This document shows positions 16,165-23,700 of a DNA stretch of 50,570 nt, piece after piece (the stretch's first letter is position 1; each line of letters opens with the position of its first letter). The stretch spans positions 1-50,570 of the forward strand of contig JBCCHV010000047.1 of NCBI GenBank assembly GCA_039028635.1. Direction: 5' to 3'. Source of the stretch: Acidobacteriota bacterium. Lineage in GTDB: Bacteria > Acidobacteriota > Thermoanaerobaculia > Multivoradales > JBCCEF01. Below the pieces are notes generated by a model. It did no database searches and was not told where the DNA came from. It saw only the letters and a program-made list of their open reading frames with translations. The translations under genes and the position numbers were made by a program.

Positions 16165-17561
16165 GCCGGAGCCGGATCGATCTGATGGCGCGTTTCGAGG
16201 CCCTCCTCGAGGTGGCGCCGGAAGATCGCGATGCCTGGCTGGCGGCCGAGTGTGGAGCCGATGAAAATCTGCGTCGGTCCCTCGAGGAGCTGATTTCGGC
16301 CGATGCCGCGGCGGAAGTGATCTTCGAGCGTGGGGGCGACGGCCCGACCTCTCCGAAGGGCGCCACGATTGCCGACGTTCCGGCACCACCATCCGCTCTC
16401 GGGCGCTATCAAGTACGTCGTCGCCTGGCTCGCGGCGGCTTCGGCGAAGTCTTCGAGGCCTGGGATCCGGACCTCAAGCGAGCGGTGGCGATCAAAACCT
16501 GCAGTGCCGCCGAGGCGTCCCTCCGTCGGCGCTTCGCGCGCGAGGCGGAGATCGCCAGCGGTCTCGACCATCCCGGAATCATCCGGGTCTTCGATGTCGG
16601 AGAAGAGGCCGGTGTCCCCTTTCTGGTTCAGGAGCTGCTGGATGGGGAGGATCTCGGGGCCATTCTGCAATCGGCGCCGCGGGGCCTGGAGATCGCCGAA
16701 GTGGAAGGCCTGCTGCACCAGCTCGCCGAGGCCCTCGCCTATGCCCACCGGCGCGGCGTCGTGCACCGCGACATCAAGCCCGGCAACCTGTTTCGCCTGC
16801 CCGACGGACAGCTCAAGGTGCTCGACTTCGGCATTGCGCGGCAGCAGTCGACGGCCAGCGACCTGACCCGCGAAGGCGCCACCCTCGGCACCCTCGCCTA
16901 CATGGCGCCGGAGCAGGTGCGCGGCGAGGTGGTCGACCGGCGCGCCGATCTCTTCGCCTTCGGTGCCGTCGGTTGGGAGCTCCTTACCGGTCGCCGCGCC
17001 TTCGTCGCTGAAAGCGAAGCCGGCACCCTCTATCGCGTGCTCGAGGTCGCTCTGCCGCCGCTGCGGGAGCTTCGGCCCGATGGCCCGCCGGCCCTCGCCG
17101 GCTGGCTCGAGCGCTGCCTCGAAAAGGATCCGGCGGCGCGACCGGAGTCCTTCGACGAGCTGCTCGCCGGTTGGGATCGTGGCCGACCGCCGCGGCGTCG
17201 AAGAGGGCTTGCGATCGCCGTCGCCGCGCTGCTGGGCCTGGCCGCCTGGGCGACGCTGGTCTTTTGGCCGGAGGCCGAGGTGGTGCCGCACGGGCCGTCC
17301 GGCCGTCTAGAGATCCGCGCCGTGCCGTGGGCCGAGGTGCGATCGTTAGTCGACGGTGTCGGTCGCCCCGTCGAGATCGCCGGTGGTCGTAGCACGCCGT
17401 TGGTGCTGTCTCTTCCGCCGGGGCGCTATCGCGCCGTCCTGCATCATCCGGAGGCCGGCGAGGGCGCTTGCTCGGTGGTGGTGCCGGTGTCGGGGACCGG
17501 GCGCTGCGAGACGGCCTTTCCGGCTCTCGGGGTGGCGGAGTTTCTGGAGTCCTTGCGGTGA
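16161..17561 (+). CDS. Membrane-bound Ser/Thr protein kinase (Hanks type)
   Basis: This encodes 466 residues from GTG 16161, overlapping the sigma stop by 4 bases; ATG 16185 is an alternative. Residues ~78-345 are a complete eukaryotic-like kinase: the glycine loop LARGGFGEVFEAW, catalytic lysine in AIKTC (K112), HRDIKPGN (H202-D204), DFG (D222), and GTLAYMAPEQ in the activation segment. A transmembrane helix (LAIAVAALLGLAAWATLVF, ~348-368) precedes an ~95-residue periplasmic part with a PEGA-like LSLPPGRYRAVLHHPEA segment, a likely sensor or wall-contact domain. The substrates are probably the sigma factor or the TPR protein of the same operon (inference). Confidence 0.93.
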   Translation: MSRSRIDLMARFEALLEVAPEDRDAWLAAECGADENLRRSLEELISADAAAEVIFERGGDGPTSPKGATIADVPAPPSALGRYQVRRRLARGGFGEVFEAWDPDLKRAVAIKTCSAAEASLRRRFAREAEIASGLDHPGIIRVFDVGEEAGVPFLVQELLDGEDLGAILQSAPRGLEIAEVEGLLHQLAEALAYAHRRGVVHRDIKPGNLFRLPDGQLKVLDFGIARQQSTASDLTREGATLGTLAYMAPEQVRGEVVDRRADLFAFGAVGWELLTGRRAFVAESEAGTLYRVLEVALPPLRELRPDGPPALAGWLERCLEKDPAARPESFDELLAGWDRGRPPRRRRGLAIAVAALLGLAAWATLVFWPEAEVVPHGPSGRLEIRAVPWAEVRSLVDGVGRPVEIAGGRSTPLVLSLPPGRYRAVLHHPEAGEGACSVVVPVSGTGRCETAFPALGVAEFLESLR

Positions 17562-18688
17562 GGCCTCGCTCGGCAGTTCGCCAGCGGTTCGGTTCCGCTC
17601 CCGCTGGGGATGGGAGACGGACACGAGCCACTGCTCGCCGGCGGCGATGCTGGCTCGTGGCGGTTCTGGGAATGTTCCTGGCGACCTCCGTCATCGCCGA
17701 TTGGCGCCAGGACTATCTCGAGGCGCTGCAAGCGGCCGAGGCGGGCGCGTGGCAGGCGGCCGAGGGTCGCCTGCGGGCGGCCATCGCAGGACGCCCCGAG
17801 GCGCGTCGCCGGGCTCGACTCGTCGGAGCGATTCCCCAACCCTATTTGCCCCACTACTGGTTGGGCCGAGCTGCCTTCGAACAGGGCGATTGCGCCGCGG
17901 CGGCGGAGTCCTGGACCACCTCCCTCGAGCAGGGGGCCGTGCGGTCAGAGGCCGACCTCTGGGCGAGTCTCGAGGAGGATCTCGGTCACTGTTCCGCTCT
18001 CGTCGAGCTGCAGCGGCGATCGGCGACGACCGCCGGGTCCGAGGGCGAGGCGCTCCGCCGGGAGCTGGCGAGTCTGGCCGCCCGTCGGGCCTTCGACGAT
18101 TTGGCCGGGCTGCGGCAGCGGCTCGATGACCTCATCGAGCGGCAGTCGACCGACCAGGATCCCGCCTTGGGCTCCTCCGCTCCGCCGATGGCACTGCCGA
18201 CGGAGGTCGCTGCGGAGCCTTCCCGAGAGGACAGTCGAGAGGGGCCGATCGAGCCGGCGGCGCCGCCGGTGGATCCCGCCGTCGAGTCGGCGGCGGTGAC
18301 GGTTGTGAGTGAAGCTTCACCCTCGCCCGATGATTCCCGAGAGGGAGCGACGGAAGTACCCTCCGAGGCGGCGCGGTCCGGCCCAGGAGGGCCCGATGCC
18401 GCCGCTGTCGTTGTGGCCCCTTGGCGGCGAGGAGCCGAAGAGTACTTCGCGGGCCGTTACCGCGCTGCCCTCGGCGAGCTGGCCGGCGTCGGCGGCGGGC
18501 CGGCGGCTCTGTTGCGCGCCGCCAGTCACTTCGCTCTCTGGCGCCTTTCCGGTGAACAGGCAGAGGAGCAGCGGGCGGCGATGGCCCGGGAGCTCGCCGC
18601 TTGTCATCGACTGGCGCCGGATCTCGAGCCGGCGGCGGCGCTCTTTCCGCCGCCCTTTCGGACACTGTTCGCTGCCGCCGAGCCGTGA
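17558..18688 (+). CDS. TPR-like membrane-anchored protein of the sigma/kinase operon
   Basis: This encodes 376 residues from GTG 17558, overlapping the kinase stop as GTGA. The first ~35 residues are arginine-rich and are followed by a hydrophobic segment (WLVAVLGMFLATSVIA), so it is anchored or exported. Residues ~40-150 look like TPR helices (YLEALQAAEAGAWQAAEGRLRAA is the start of the first, then HYWLGRAAFEQGDCAAAAESW). A long acidic Pro/Glu-rich linker (~195-285) separates a second helical part with YFAGRYRAALGELAG. It is similar in style to proteins that accompany ECF-kinase pairs. A scaffold or partner of the kinase is inferred; no enzyme motif is seen. Confidence 0.7.
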   Translation: MRPRSAVRQRFGSAPAGDGRRTRATARRRRCWLVAVLGMFLATSVIADWRQDYLEALQAAEAGAWQAAEGRLRAAIAGRPEARRRARLVGAIPQPYLPHYWLGRAAFEQGDCAAAAESWTTSLEQGAVRSEADLWASLEEDLGHCSALVELQRRSATTAGSEGEALRRELASLAARRAFDDLAGLRQRLDDLIERQSTDQDPALGSSAPPMALPTEVAAEPSREDSREGPIEPAAPPVDPAVESAAVTVVSEASPSPDDSREGATEVPSEAARSGPGGPDAAAVVVAPWRRGAEEYFAGRYRAALGELAGVGGGPAALLRAASHFALWRLSGEQAEEQRAAMARELAACHRLAPDLEPAAALFPPPFRTLFAAAEP

Positions 18689-18722
18689 GGCGGGACCAGC
18701 TCGATTGCTCAGCAGGGCGGCC

Positions 18723-18904
18723 TAACCCGTCCTTCTCACGAGCTTTCCGCTGCGAGTCCGTAGGTCCCCGAATCTGCTGCGTTATCCGTCGCCTGCTCTC
18801 CTCGCAGTACGTCGAGTACGGCTGCGTCGTGGCAGCGACGGATGCCTTGCATCTTCAAGAACCTACGGCCTCTCGCGAGGAAACCTCGTGAGAAGGCCGG
18901 GCTA
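18723..18904 (+). repeat. Palindromic intergenic repeat, copy 1
   Basis: An imperfect inverted repeat of ~182 bases. The outer arms are 18723-18742 and 18885-18904 (18 of 20 positions complementary). Inside, a second inverted repeat pairs 18759-18797 with 18833-18868 imperfectly, so the RNA or single strand would form a long hairpin. The inner sequence shares clear blocks with 48232-48411 in the opposite orientation, for example CGGATGCCTTGCATCTTCAA at 18839-18858. The right arm supplies the TAG stop of the downstream minus-strand porin gene. No coding content was found. Confidence 0.85.
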
Positions 18905-20302
18905 GAAACGCGCCACGGCCGAAAGGGAGACGGTGGTCACCGGGTCGGCGTGGTCGACGGCGAGGTCGATCTGTGCTCGACCGAAGACGATGCCGGCGCC
19001 GGCGGTGAGGTGTAGCTCGTCGTCGCCGGCGCGGAAGCGGGCGGCGAGCAGCGCTTCGTCGCCGACGTAGCGCAGGCGATGATCCGGGTCCCACCAAAGG
19101 CCGGCGCGCAGCGCCACCGGAAAGCGGGGCTCGAGGAGCTGAATCTCGGTGCCGAGATGGAGCTGGTGGGCATCATCGATGACGAAGTCGTTCTCGGCGC
19201 CGATCGCTGCGCGCAAGAGGTTGAGCAAGCCGTCGCTCAGGGACGAATAGCGGATCCAGTCGTAGTCGGCGGTGATCAGCCACTGATCGGTGGCGTGGAG
19301 GGCGACGCCGAGGGCGGCGACGTCCGGAACTCGGAAGGTGCCCTGGCCACCGACGGTCGGGTCGACGCGCCCCGGAGCTTCGCCCGCCGGACCTTCGACG
19401 AACTCGGCACGAAAATCGAAGCTCGGCCCCTGGCGGTAGGCGCCGCCAAGGCTCCAGCGACTGTCGAGGCGCCACAGGAAGCCGGCCTGGAAGACCAGGT
19501 CGTCGTCGCTGCCGCGCTGTAGCTGGCGATTGAAGACGTTTTCGGGGGAGAAGTCCGCCGGACCGTAGAACTGCCCGGTGAGGCCGTCCTGCAGCAGATC
19601 TCCGGTGGGCTCGGCGCGGCGGAATCGCTCGGTCGTGGAGTCGAGGTCGAGGTGGTAGCTGGCGAGGCCGAAGCCAACGGAGAAGTCATCCCTCAGGCGA
19701 TAGGCGCCGGCGGCGCCGATACCGGCGATGTCGAGGTCGAGGGACGAACGCACCGGAAAGGTGCGGAAGGGCGCGCTGCGTGGTCCGACGAACAGGCCCT
19801 GGGACGTGAGGGAGCTGCGGAAGCGGGTCAGCTGATGGCCGTAGATGGCCACCGCCCAGCGCTTGGCTGCAGGGTTGTCGGGCCGGTTGCCGGGGGAGGT
19901 GCCGGGGTAGGTGAAGGAGGCGAAGGCCAGCCCCGCGGCGCGATTGCGCTCCTCGCCGCGCTGCAAGCCGTCGACGACGTCGATGCCGATGCCGGTGAGG
20001 GCGGTTTCGGGAACGTGTCCGCGTTCCGCGAACTGGCTGCGGAAGGTGCCGTGGCGAGCTTCGATGGCGACCTCCGGCTCCACCAACTGGGTGAGCCCGG
20101 CCGGATTGCTGTAGGCGGCGGTGGCGTCATCGGCCAGGGCGACGAAGGCTCCGCCGAGGGCGAGGCTGCGGGCGCCCGGAGGGAAGAGATCGAACTGGGT
20201 TGCGGTCTGGATCTCGTCGTTGCTCTGGGCGTGGGCGAACGGGGCCGAGGTCAGGAGGGCGAGAATCAGGAGGGTCGCTCGACGGGGTGCATCGGTAGCC
20301 AA
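18902..20302 (-). CDS. Outer-membrane beta-barrel protein (FadL/PorV-like)
   Basis: This encodes 466 residues from TTG 20302 with a GGAG-type site upstream; no in-frame ATG lies near. The signal peptide ends AHA-Q (~25). The mature start contains GARSLALGGAFVALADDATAAYSNPAGL, condensed here as the GGAFVAxADDxxAxxxNPAGL hallmark of FadL-like and PorV/PorQ outer-membrane proteins. Alternating amphipathic strands follow, and it ends with aromatic phenylalanine (VARF), as beta-barrel proteins do. The expected role is uptake of hydrophobic compounds or envelope assembly; the substrate is not predictable. Its stop codon is provided by the palindromic repeat. A second member of this superfamily is at 44816-46108. 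Confidence 0.82.
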   Translation of the reverse strand: MATDAPRRATLLILALLTSAPFAHAQSNDEIQTATQFDLFPPGARSLALGGAFVALADDATAAYSNPAGLTQLVEPEVAIEARHGTFRSQFAERGHVPETALTGIGIDVVDGLQRGEERNRAAGLAFASFTYPGTSPGNRPDNPAAKRWAVAIYGHQLTRFRSSLTSQGLFVGPRSAPFRTFPVRSSLDLDIAGIGAAGAYRLRDDFSVGFGLASYHLDLDSTTERFRRAEPTGDLLQDGLTGQFYGPADFSPENVFNRQLQRGSDDDLVFQAGFLWRLDSRWSLGGAYRQGPSFDFRAEFVEGPAGEAPGRVDPTVGGQGTFRVPDVAALGVALHATDQWLITADYDWIRYSSLSDGLLNLLRAAIGAENDFVIDDAHQLHLGTEIQLLEPRFPVALRAGLWWDPDHRLRYVGDEALLAARFRAGDDELHLTAGAGIVFGRAQIDLAVDHADPVTTVSLSAVARF

Positions 20303-20538
20303 GGGGAGTCTCCGCGAGTTTCGAAGGATGATGCCGGCGGAGCGATTCTATGGCCCGCGGGTTGCCGAGAAGCCGCGCCGCGCCGGATTTCGAGTCGCGA
20401 CTCGTAAGGAACCGCGATCCCAGGCAGCGGGTCTCCAAGCCTGGTAAAATCACAGGTCCCAGTGACCTCCGGCGGTATGGAGCCACCGCGACCCCTGACA
20501 TCGGTCGCGCACCGCCGATCGACCGCGAGCGATTCGTC

Positions 20539-22287
20539 ATGGACCAGCTGACTGCGCCTCCGCAGAGCCTGAAGGATCAAAACCTCACCATCGCCGATCT
20601 CCTCGGCGAGATCATCGGCCGCGGCACGCGCCTGCGCACGCCCTTTGGCGAGCGCTTGATGACCTACGCCGACTACACCGCCTCGGGCCGCAATCTGCGA
20701 TTCGTCGAGAGCTACCTCGGCGAGCTGCAGGAGATCTATGGCAACACCCATACCGAGGACACGGAATCGGGGCTGGTGACCTCGGATCTCCTGGCGCAGG
20801 CGGAGGAGTGCATCAAGCGCTCCGTCAACGCCGACGATTCGACCTGCCTGATCGCCACCGGGAGTGGCTCGACGGGGGCAATTTTGCGCTTCCAGGAGCT
20901 GCTCGGGCTGCGCTTTCCTCCGGCCACCTGGGAGCGTCTCGAGGAGGCCCTCGAGCCCCATCTCGGAAACGGTGCGACCCAAGAGTGCTTGAAGGAGCGC
21001 CTCGCCGATCGCCTGCCGGTGGTCTTCGTCGGTCCCTACGAGCACCACTCGAACGAAGTCTCCTGGCGCGAGTGCTTCGCCGAGGTGGTCGAGGTGCGGC
21101 TGACCAGCGACGGTCTGCTCGACCTCGCGGATCTCGAAGCCAAGGTCGCGGACCCGCGCTACGACGGTCGTTTCAAGATCGGCAGTTTTTCTTCGAGCTC
21201 CAACGTCACCGGCATTCGCACGCCGCTCTACGAGGTCGCCAAGCTGCTCCACCGTCACGGCGCGCTGGCCTGTTTCGATTTCGCCGCCTCGGCTCCGTAC
21301 TGCGAGATCGACATGAATCGCGACGACGAGAGCTACTTCGACGCCATCTTCATCTCGCCCCACAAGTATCTCGGGGGTCCGGGCTCCTGCGGCGTGCTGT
21401 TGTTCCGCGACGACCTCTACCGCTGCGACCTGCCGCCGAGCTGTAGCGGCGGCGGCACCGTCGACTACGTCGGTCCCCACGATCACGACTACCTGAGCGA
21501 TATCGAGGAGCGCGAGAAGGCCGGCACGCCGCCGATCCTGCAGTTGATGCGGGCGGCGTTGGCGATGGATCTCAAGGAGACGCTGGGGTTCGAGGCCATC
21601 GAGGCCACCGAGCACCGCTACCTCGAGCAGGTGATGGACCGCTTCCTGGCCCATCCGGGGATTCACGTCCTCGGCAATCCCGACCCTCGGCAGCGCATGG
21701 CGGTGATCTCCTTCAACATCCGCCACGGCGACAAGTTCCTCCACCCCAAGCTGGTGGCGCGCTTGCTCAACGATCTTTTCGGCGTCCAGGCGCGCGCCGG
21801 TTGCTCCTGCGCCGGTCCCTACGGCCATCGGCTGCTGGGAATCGACGATGAGCTTTCGGAGCGCTACCGGGCCCAACTGCAGGCCGGTTTCGAAGGCATC
21901 AAGCCGGGCTGGGTGCGGATCGGTCTGCACTACACCCTGACCACTGCGGAGATCGAGTTTCTCTGCCGCTCGATCGAGATGGTGGCCGAGTTCGGGTCCC
22001 GCTTCCTGCCCCAGTACGAGCTCGACATGCGTACCGCTGTGTGGTCGCGGCGGGACGGCTTCGCGCGGCCGGAGCCGGCCTTCGGTATCGCCGTCGCGCG
22101 GCAGGAGCGAGGTGCTGCGCCTCCGGCGCCGGGCGAGGAGGAGCGCAATCGCGAGCTCGAGCGCTACCTGGCGGAAGCCCAGGGCCTCGCCGACCAGCTC
22201 GCCGATCAGCCCGAGGCGGAGTACGCCACCCTGCCCGGAGAGCTCGAGGAGCTGCGCTTCTTCAACTCGGTTTCGTTTCGCCTCTAG
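20539..22287 (+). CDS. Class-V aminotransferase-like PLP enzyme
   Basis: This encodes 582 residues from ATG 20539; the frame extends upstream but that part is not conserved-looking. The fold-type-I class-V pattern is present: ATGSGSTGAILRFQEL (cofactor-phosphate loop), EHHSNEVSWRE, the aspartate in CFDFAASAPY, and the PLP lysine in ISPHKYLGGPGSCG (K276). The substrate-side C-terminal domain has QARAGCSCAGPYGHRLLG, including the Cys-rich loop seen in cysteine-desulfurase-like members, and the protein ends in a ~100-residue extension. It could be a desulfurase, a selenocysteine-lyase or another PLP enzyme of that class; the reaction cannot be settled. It is monocistronic, facing a converging gene. 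Confidence 0.85.
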   Translation: MDQLTAPPQSLKDQNLTIADLLGEIIGRGTRLRTPFGERLMTYADYTASGRNLRFVESYLGELQEIYGNTHTEDTESGLVTSDLLAQAEECIKRSVNADDSTCLIATGSGSTGAILRFQELLGLRFPPATWERLEEALEPHLGNGATQECLKERLADRLPVVFVGPYEHHSNEVSWRECFAEVVEVRLTSDGLLDLADLEAKVADPRYDGRFKIGSFSSSSNVTGIRTPLYEVAKLLHRHGALACFDFAASAPYCEIDMNRDDESYFDAIFISPHKYLGGPGSCGVLLFRDDLYRCDLPPSCSGGGTVDYVGPHDHDYLSDIEEREKAGTPPILQLMRAALAMDLKETLGFEAIEATEHRYLEQVMDRFLAHPGIHVLGNPDPRQRMAVISFNIRHGDKFLHPKLVARLLNDLFGVQARAGCSCAGPYGHRLLGIDDELSERYRAQLQAGFEGIKPGWVRIGLHYTLTTAEIEFLCRSIEMVAEFGSRFLPQYELDMRTAVWSRRDGFARPEPAFGIAVARQERGAAPPAPGEEERNRELERYLAEAQGLADQLADQPEAEYATLPGELEELRFFNSVSFRL

Positions 22288-22296
22288 TCTGGGTTG

Positions 22297-22342
22297 GCGG
22301 TCGAGCCCGCGACGGGAAACGCTCGACCGCTTCCCGTCGCGG
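22297..22342. repeat. Interleaved perfect inverted repeats (A-B-A'-B')
   Basis: Segment A (22297-22306, 10 bases) is perfectly complementary to A' (22321-22330). Segment B (22307-22318, 12 bases) is perfectly complementary to B' (22331-22342). A abuts B and A' abuts B'; only the two bases AC (22319-22320) separate B from A'. Two strong hairpins are therefore possible but mutually exclusive: A/A' with a 14-base loop or B/B' with a 12-base loop. It lies 9 bases past the aminotransferase stop and 11 bases before the end of the converging gene. No U-tract follows on either strand. Confidence 0.9.
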
Positions 22343-22353
22343 AAGGACGGGAT

Positions 22354-23481
22354 TCAGGGCATGACCTGTAGGATCACGTCGTAGATCTCTCGCGGGTTGA
22401 CTCCCAAGCCTTGCTGGACCCAGACCCGGCCGCGATATTGAAACCAGTTGCCGTGCTCGTCGCGGCTTTTCTGTTGTACATAGTCGAGCTCGATCCAGAG
22501 GATTCCAGCTTCCCAGAGATCTACTGTCTCGCCCTTGTCGGAAACGCCGTCGTGGTTGGCATCGACCCAGATGCCGAGCTCATAGAAGCGCTCGTCGGAG
22601 GGGTCGATGATGCCGTCTCCATTGCCTCCCAGGAAGGGCGTGTCGAGATCCGCGAGGGCGGCGAATCCATGCTCCGCCAACTCCCCTGAAATGAGAGCGG
22701 TGCTGTCGCCGAACAGTTCGCCTCCATGGTCGATCCGTCCGTTCTGGTTGCGATCGAGGAAAAGCCAGCCGTCGCCGGAGGCGGGATCCGTCCAGGCCAC
22801 CAGCTCGACGGCGCCATCGGCGTCGATATCGAACAACGCACCGTTGCTGACATCGGTCAGGCGATAGCCGAGACCGTCCATATCGATCAGGATTGGTGTG
22901 TTGGGGCACTCGGGATCTCCGTTTTGTTCCGGAGTTCCGTTCCCGGGATTGCCTTGGTTGCAGGTGCCGGTGCATTCACAGGCCGGCGTGCCCGCCTGAC
23001 ATCGGCACATCCAGCAGTTGGTTGCGATCGAGGTCCAGTTAAAGCAGGAGCCGTTGTTGTTGAAGCGACCCGGACAGTCTCCATTGCAGACGGTCGAGTT
23101 GGTGTAATCGCACTGATTGAGAGTGGGTGGTGGGGTGGGATCGTCGGCACAGGTCACTCGACAGGTTTGGCTGCAGAACAACGAGTAGACGCAAGGCTCG
23201 GGGAAGGTTGAAGCGCCGCAGGATTGGTAGATGAGATCGTGGTCGAAGTCACTGAGGAGGCTGGGCGGGAGCTCGGGTGCACTCGGACGACAGATCGAGT
23301 TACCCCAGGAGGTGCAGTCGCTCTGGAGTGCACTCTTGCAGATGGCGAGATTGATTCCGAGTTGATTGTAGGTGGTGGTGCCCCAGAAGGTCACCTCGGT
23401 GGAATGGGTCTGACCGGCTTGGACGGGTGCTGCCAGGCTAAGACAGGCGAGGGTGAAGACTAGAGCCGTGGTTCGGGACAT
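22354..23481 (-). CDS. Secreted Cys-rich protein with calcium-binding EF-hand-like loops
   Basis: This encodes 375 residues. The signal peptide ends VQA-G (~22) and an AGGAGG ribosome site precedes the ATG. Residues ~45-190 hold about 20 cysteines (for example CRCQAGTPACECTGTC), suggesting a disulphide-stabilised extracellular domain. Residues ~200-330 contain several Asp/Asn-rich loops of the DxDxDG type: DIDADGAVE, DRNQNGRID, GNGDGIID and DANHDGVSD, as in dockerins and EF-hand/VCBS-like modules that bind calcium. The C-terminus is WVQQGLGVNPREIYDVILQ. Base composition is lower than in neighbouring genes. The function is unknown; an extracellular structural or adhesive role is plausible. Confidence 0.75.
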   Translation of the reverse strand: MSRTTALVFTLACLSLAAPVQAGQTHSTEVTFWGTTTYNQLGINLAICKSALQSDCTSWGNSICRPSAPELPPSLLSDFDHDLIYQSCGASTFPEPCVYSLFCSQTCRVTCADDPTPPPTLNQCDYTNSTVCNGDCPGRFNNNGSCFNWTSIATNCWMCRCQAGTPACECTGTCNQGNPGNGTPEQNGDPECPNTPILIDMDGLGYRLTDVSNGALFDIDADGAVELVAWTDPASGDGWLFLDRNQNGRIDHGGELFGDSTALISGELAEHGFAALADLDTPFLGGNGDGIIDPSDERFYELGIWVDANHDGVSDKGETVDLWEAGILWIELDYVQQKSRDEHGNWFQYRGRVWVQQGLGVNPREIYDVILQVMP

Positions 23482-23660
23482 CGGTCCTCCTTGTTCGTCG
23501 GTTGACGTTTCGACTGCCGGACTTTCCGGGCCGCGCTGGGTCCGAAGGACCTTGGCAAGTCAGCCGAGGCGGAGGCCTTTGAATCTTCCTCGAATTTCCT
23601 TCGATTTTCGTGGGTCGCTGGACTTACCGGTCACCAGGGCTGGGAGAGGAAACGTCTTCA

Positions 23661-23677
23661 GGAGGGGATTGCCCTCC
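23661..23677 (-). terminator. Possible stem-loop downstream of the beta-barrel gene
   Basis: A 6-bp GC stem (23661-23666 with 23672-23677) lies about 25 bases after the stop of the minus-strand gene ending at 23701. There is only a weak T-rich stretch after it, so termination is tentative. Confidence 0.3.
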
Positions 23678-23700
23678 GTCTCACAACACAAGGTGCCAAC

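Noticed and set aside
20266-21930. 554-codon minus-strand frame
   Set aside because: Antisense to the aminotransferase; no motif or ribosome site.
22297-22342. H-type pseudoknot
   Set aside because: Loops of 0 and 2 bases cannot cross 10- and 12-bp stems, so alternative hairpins are the better reading.
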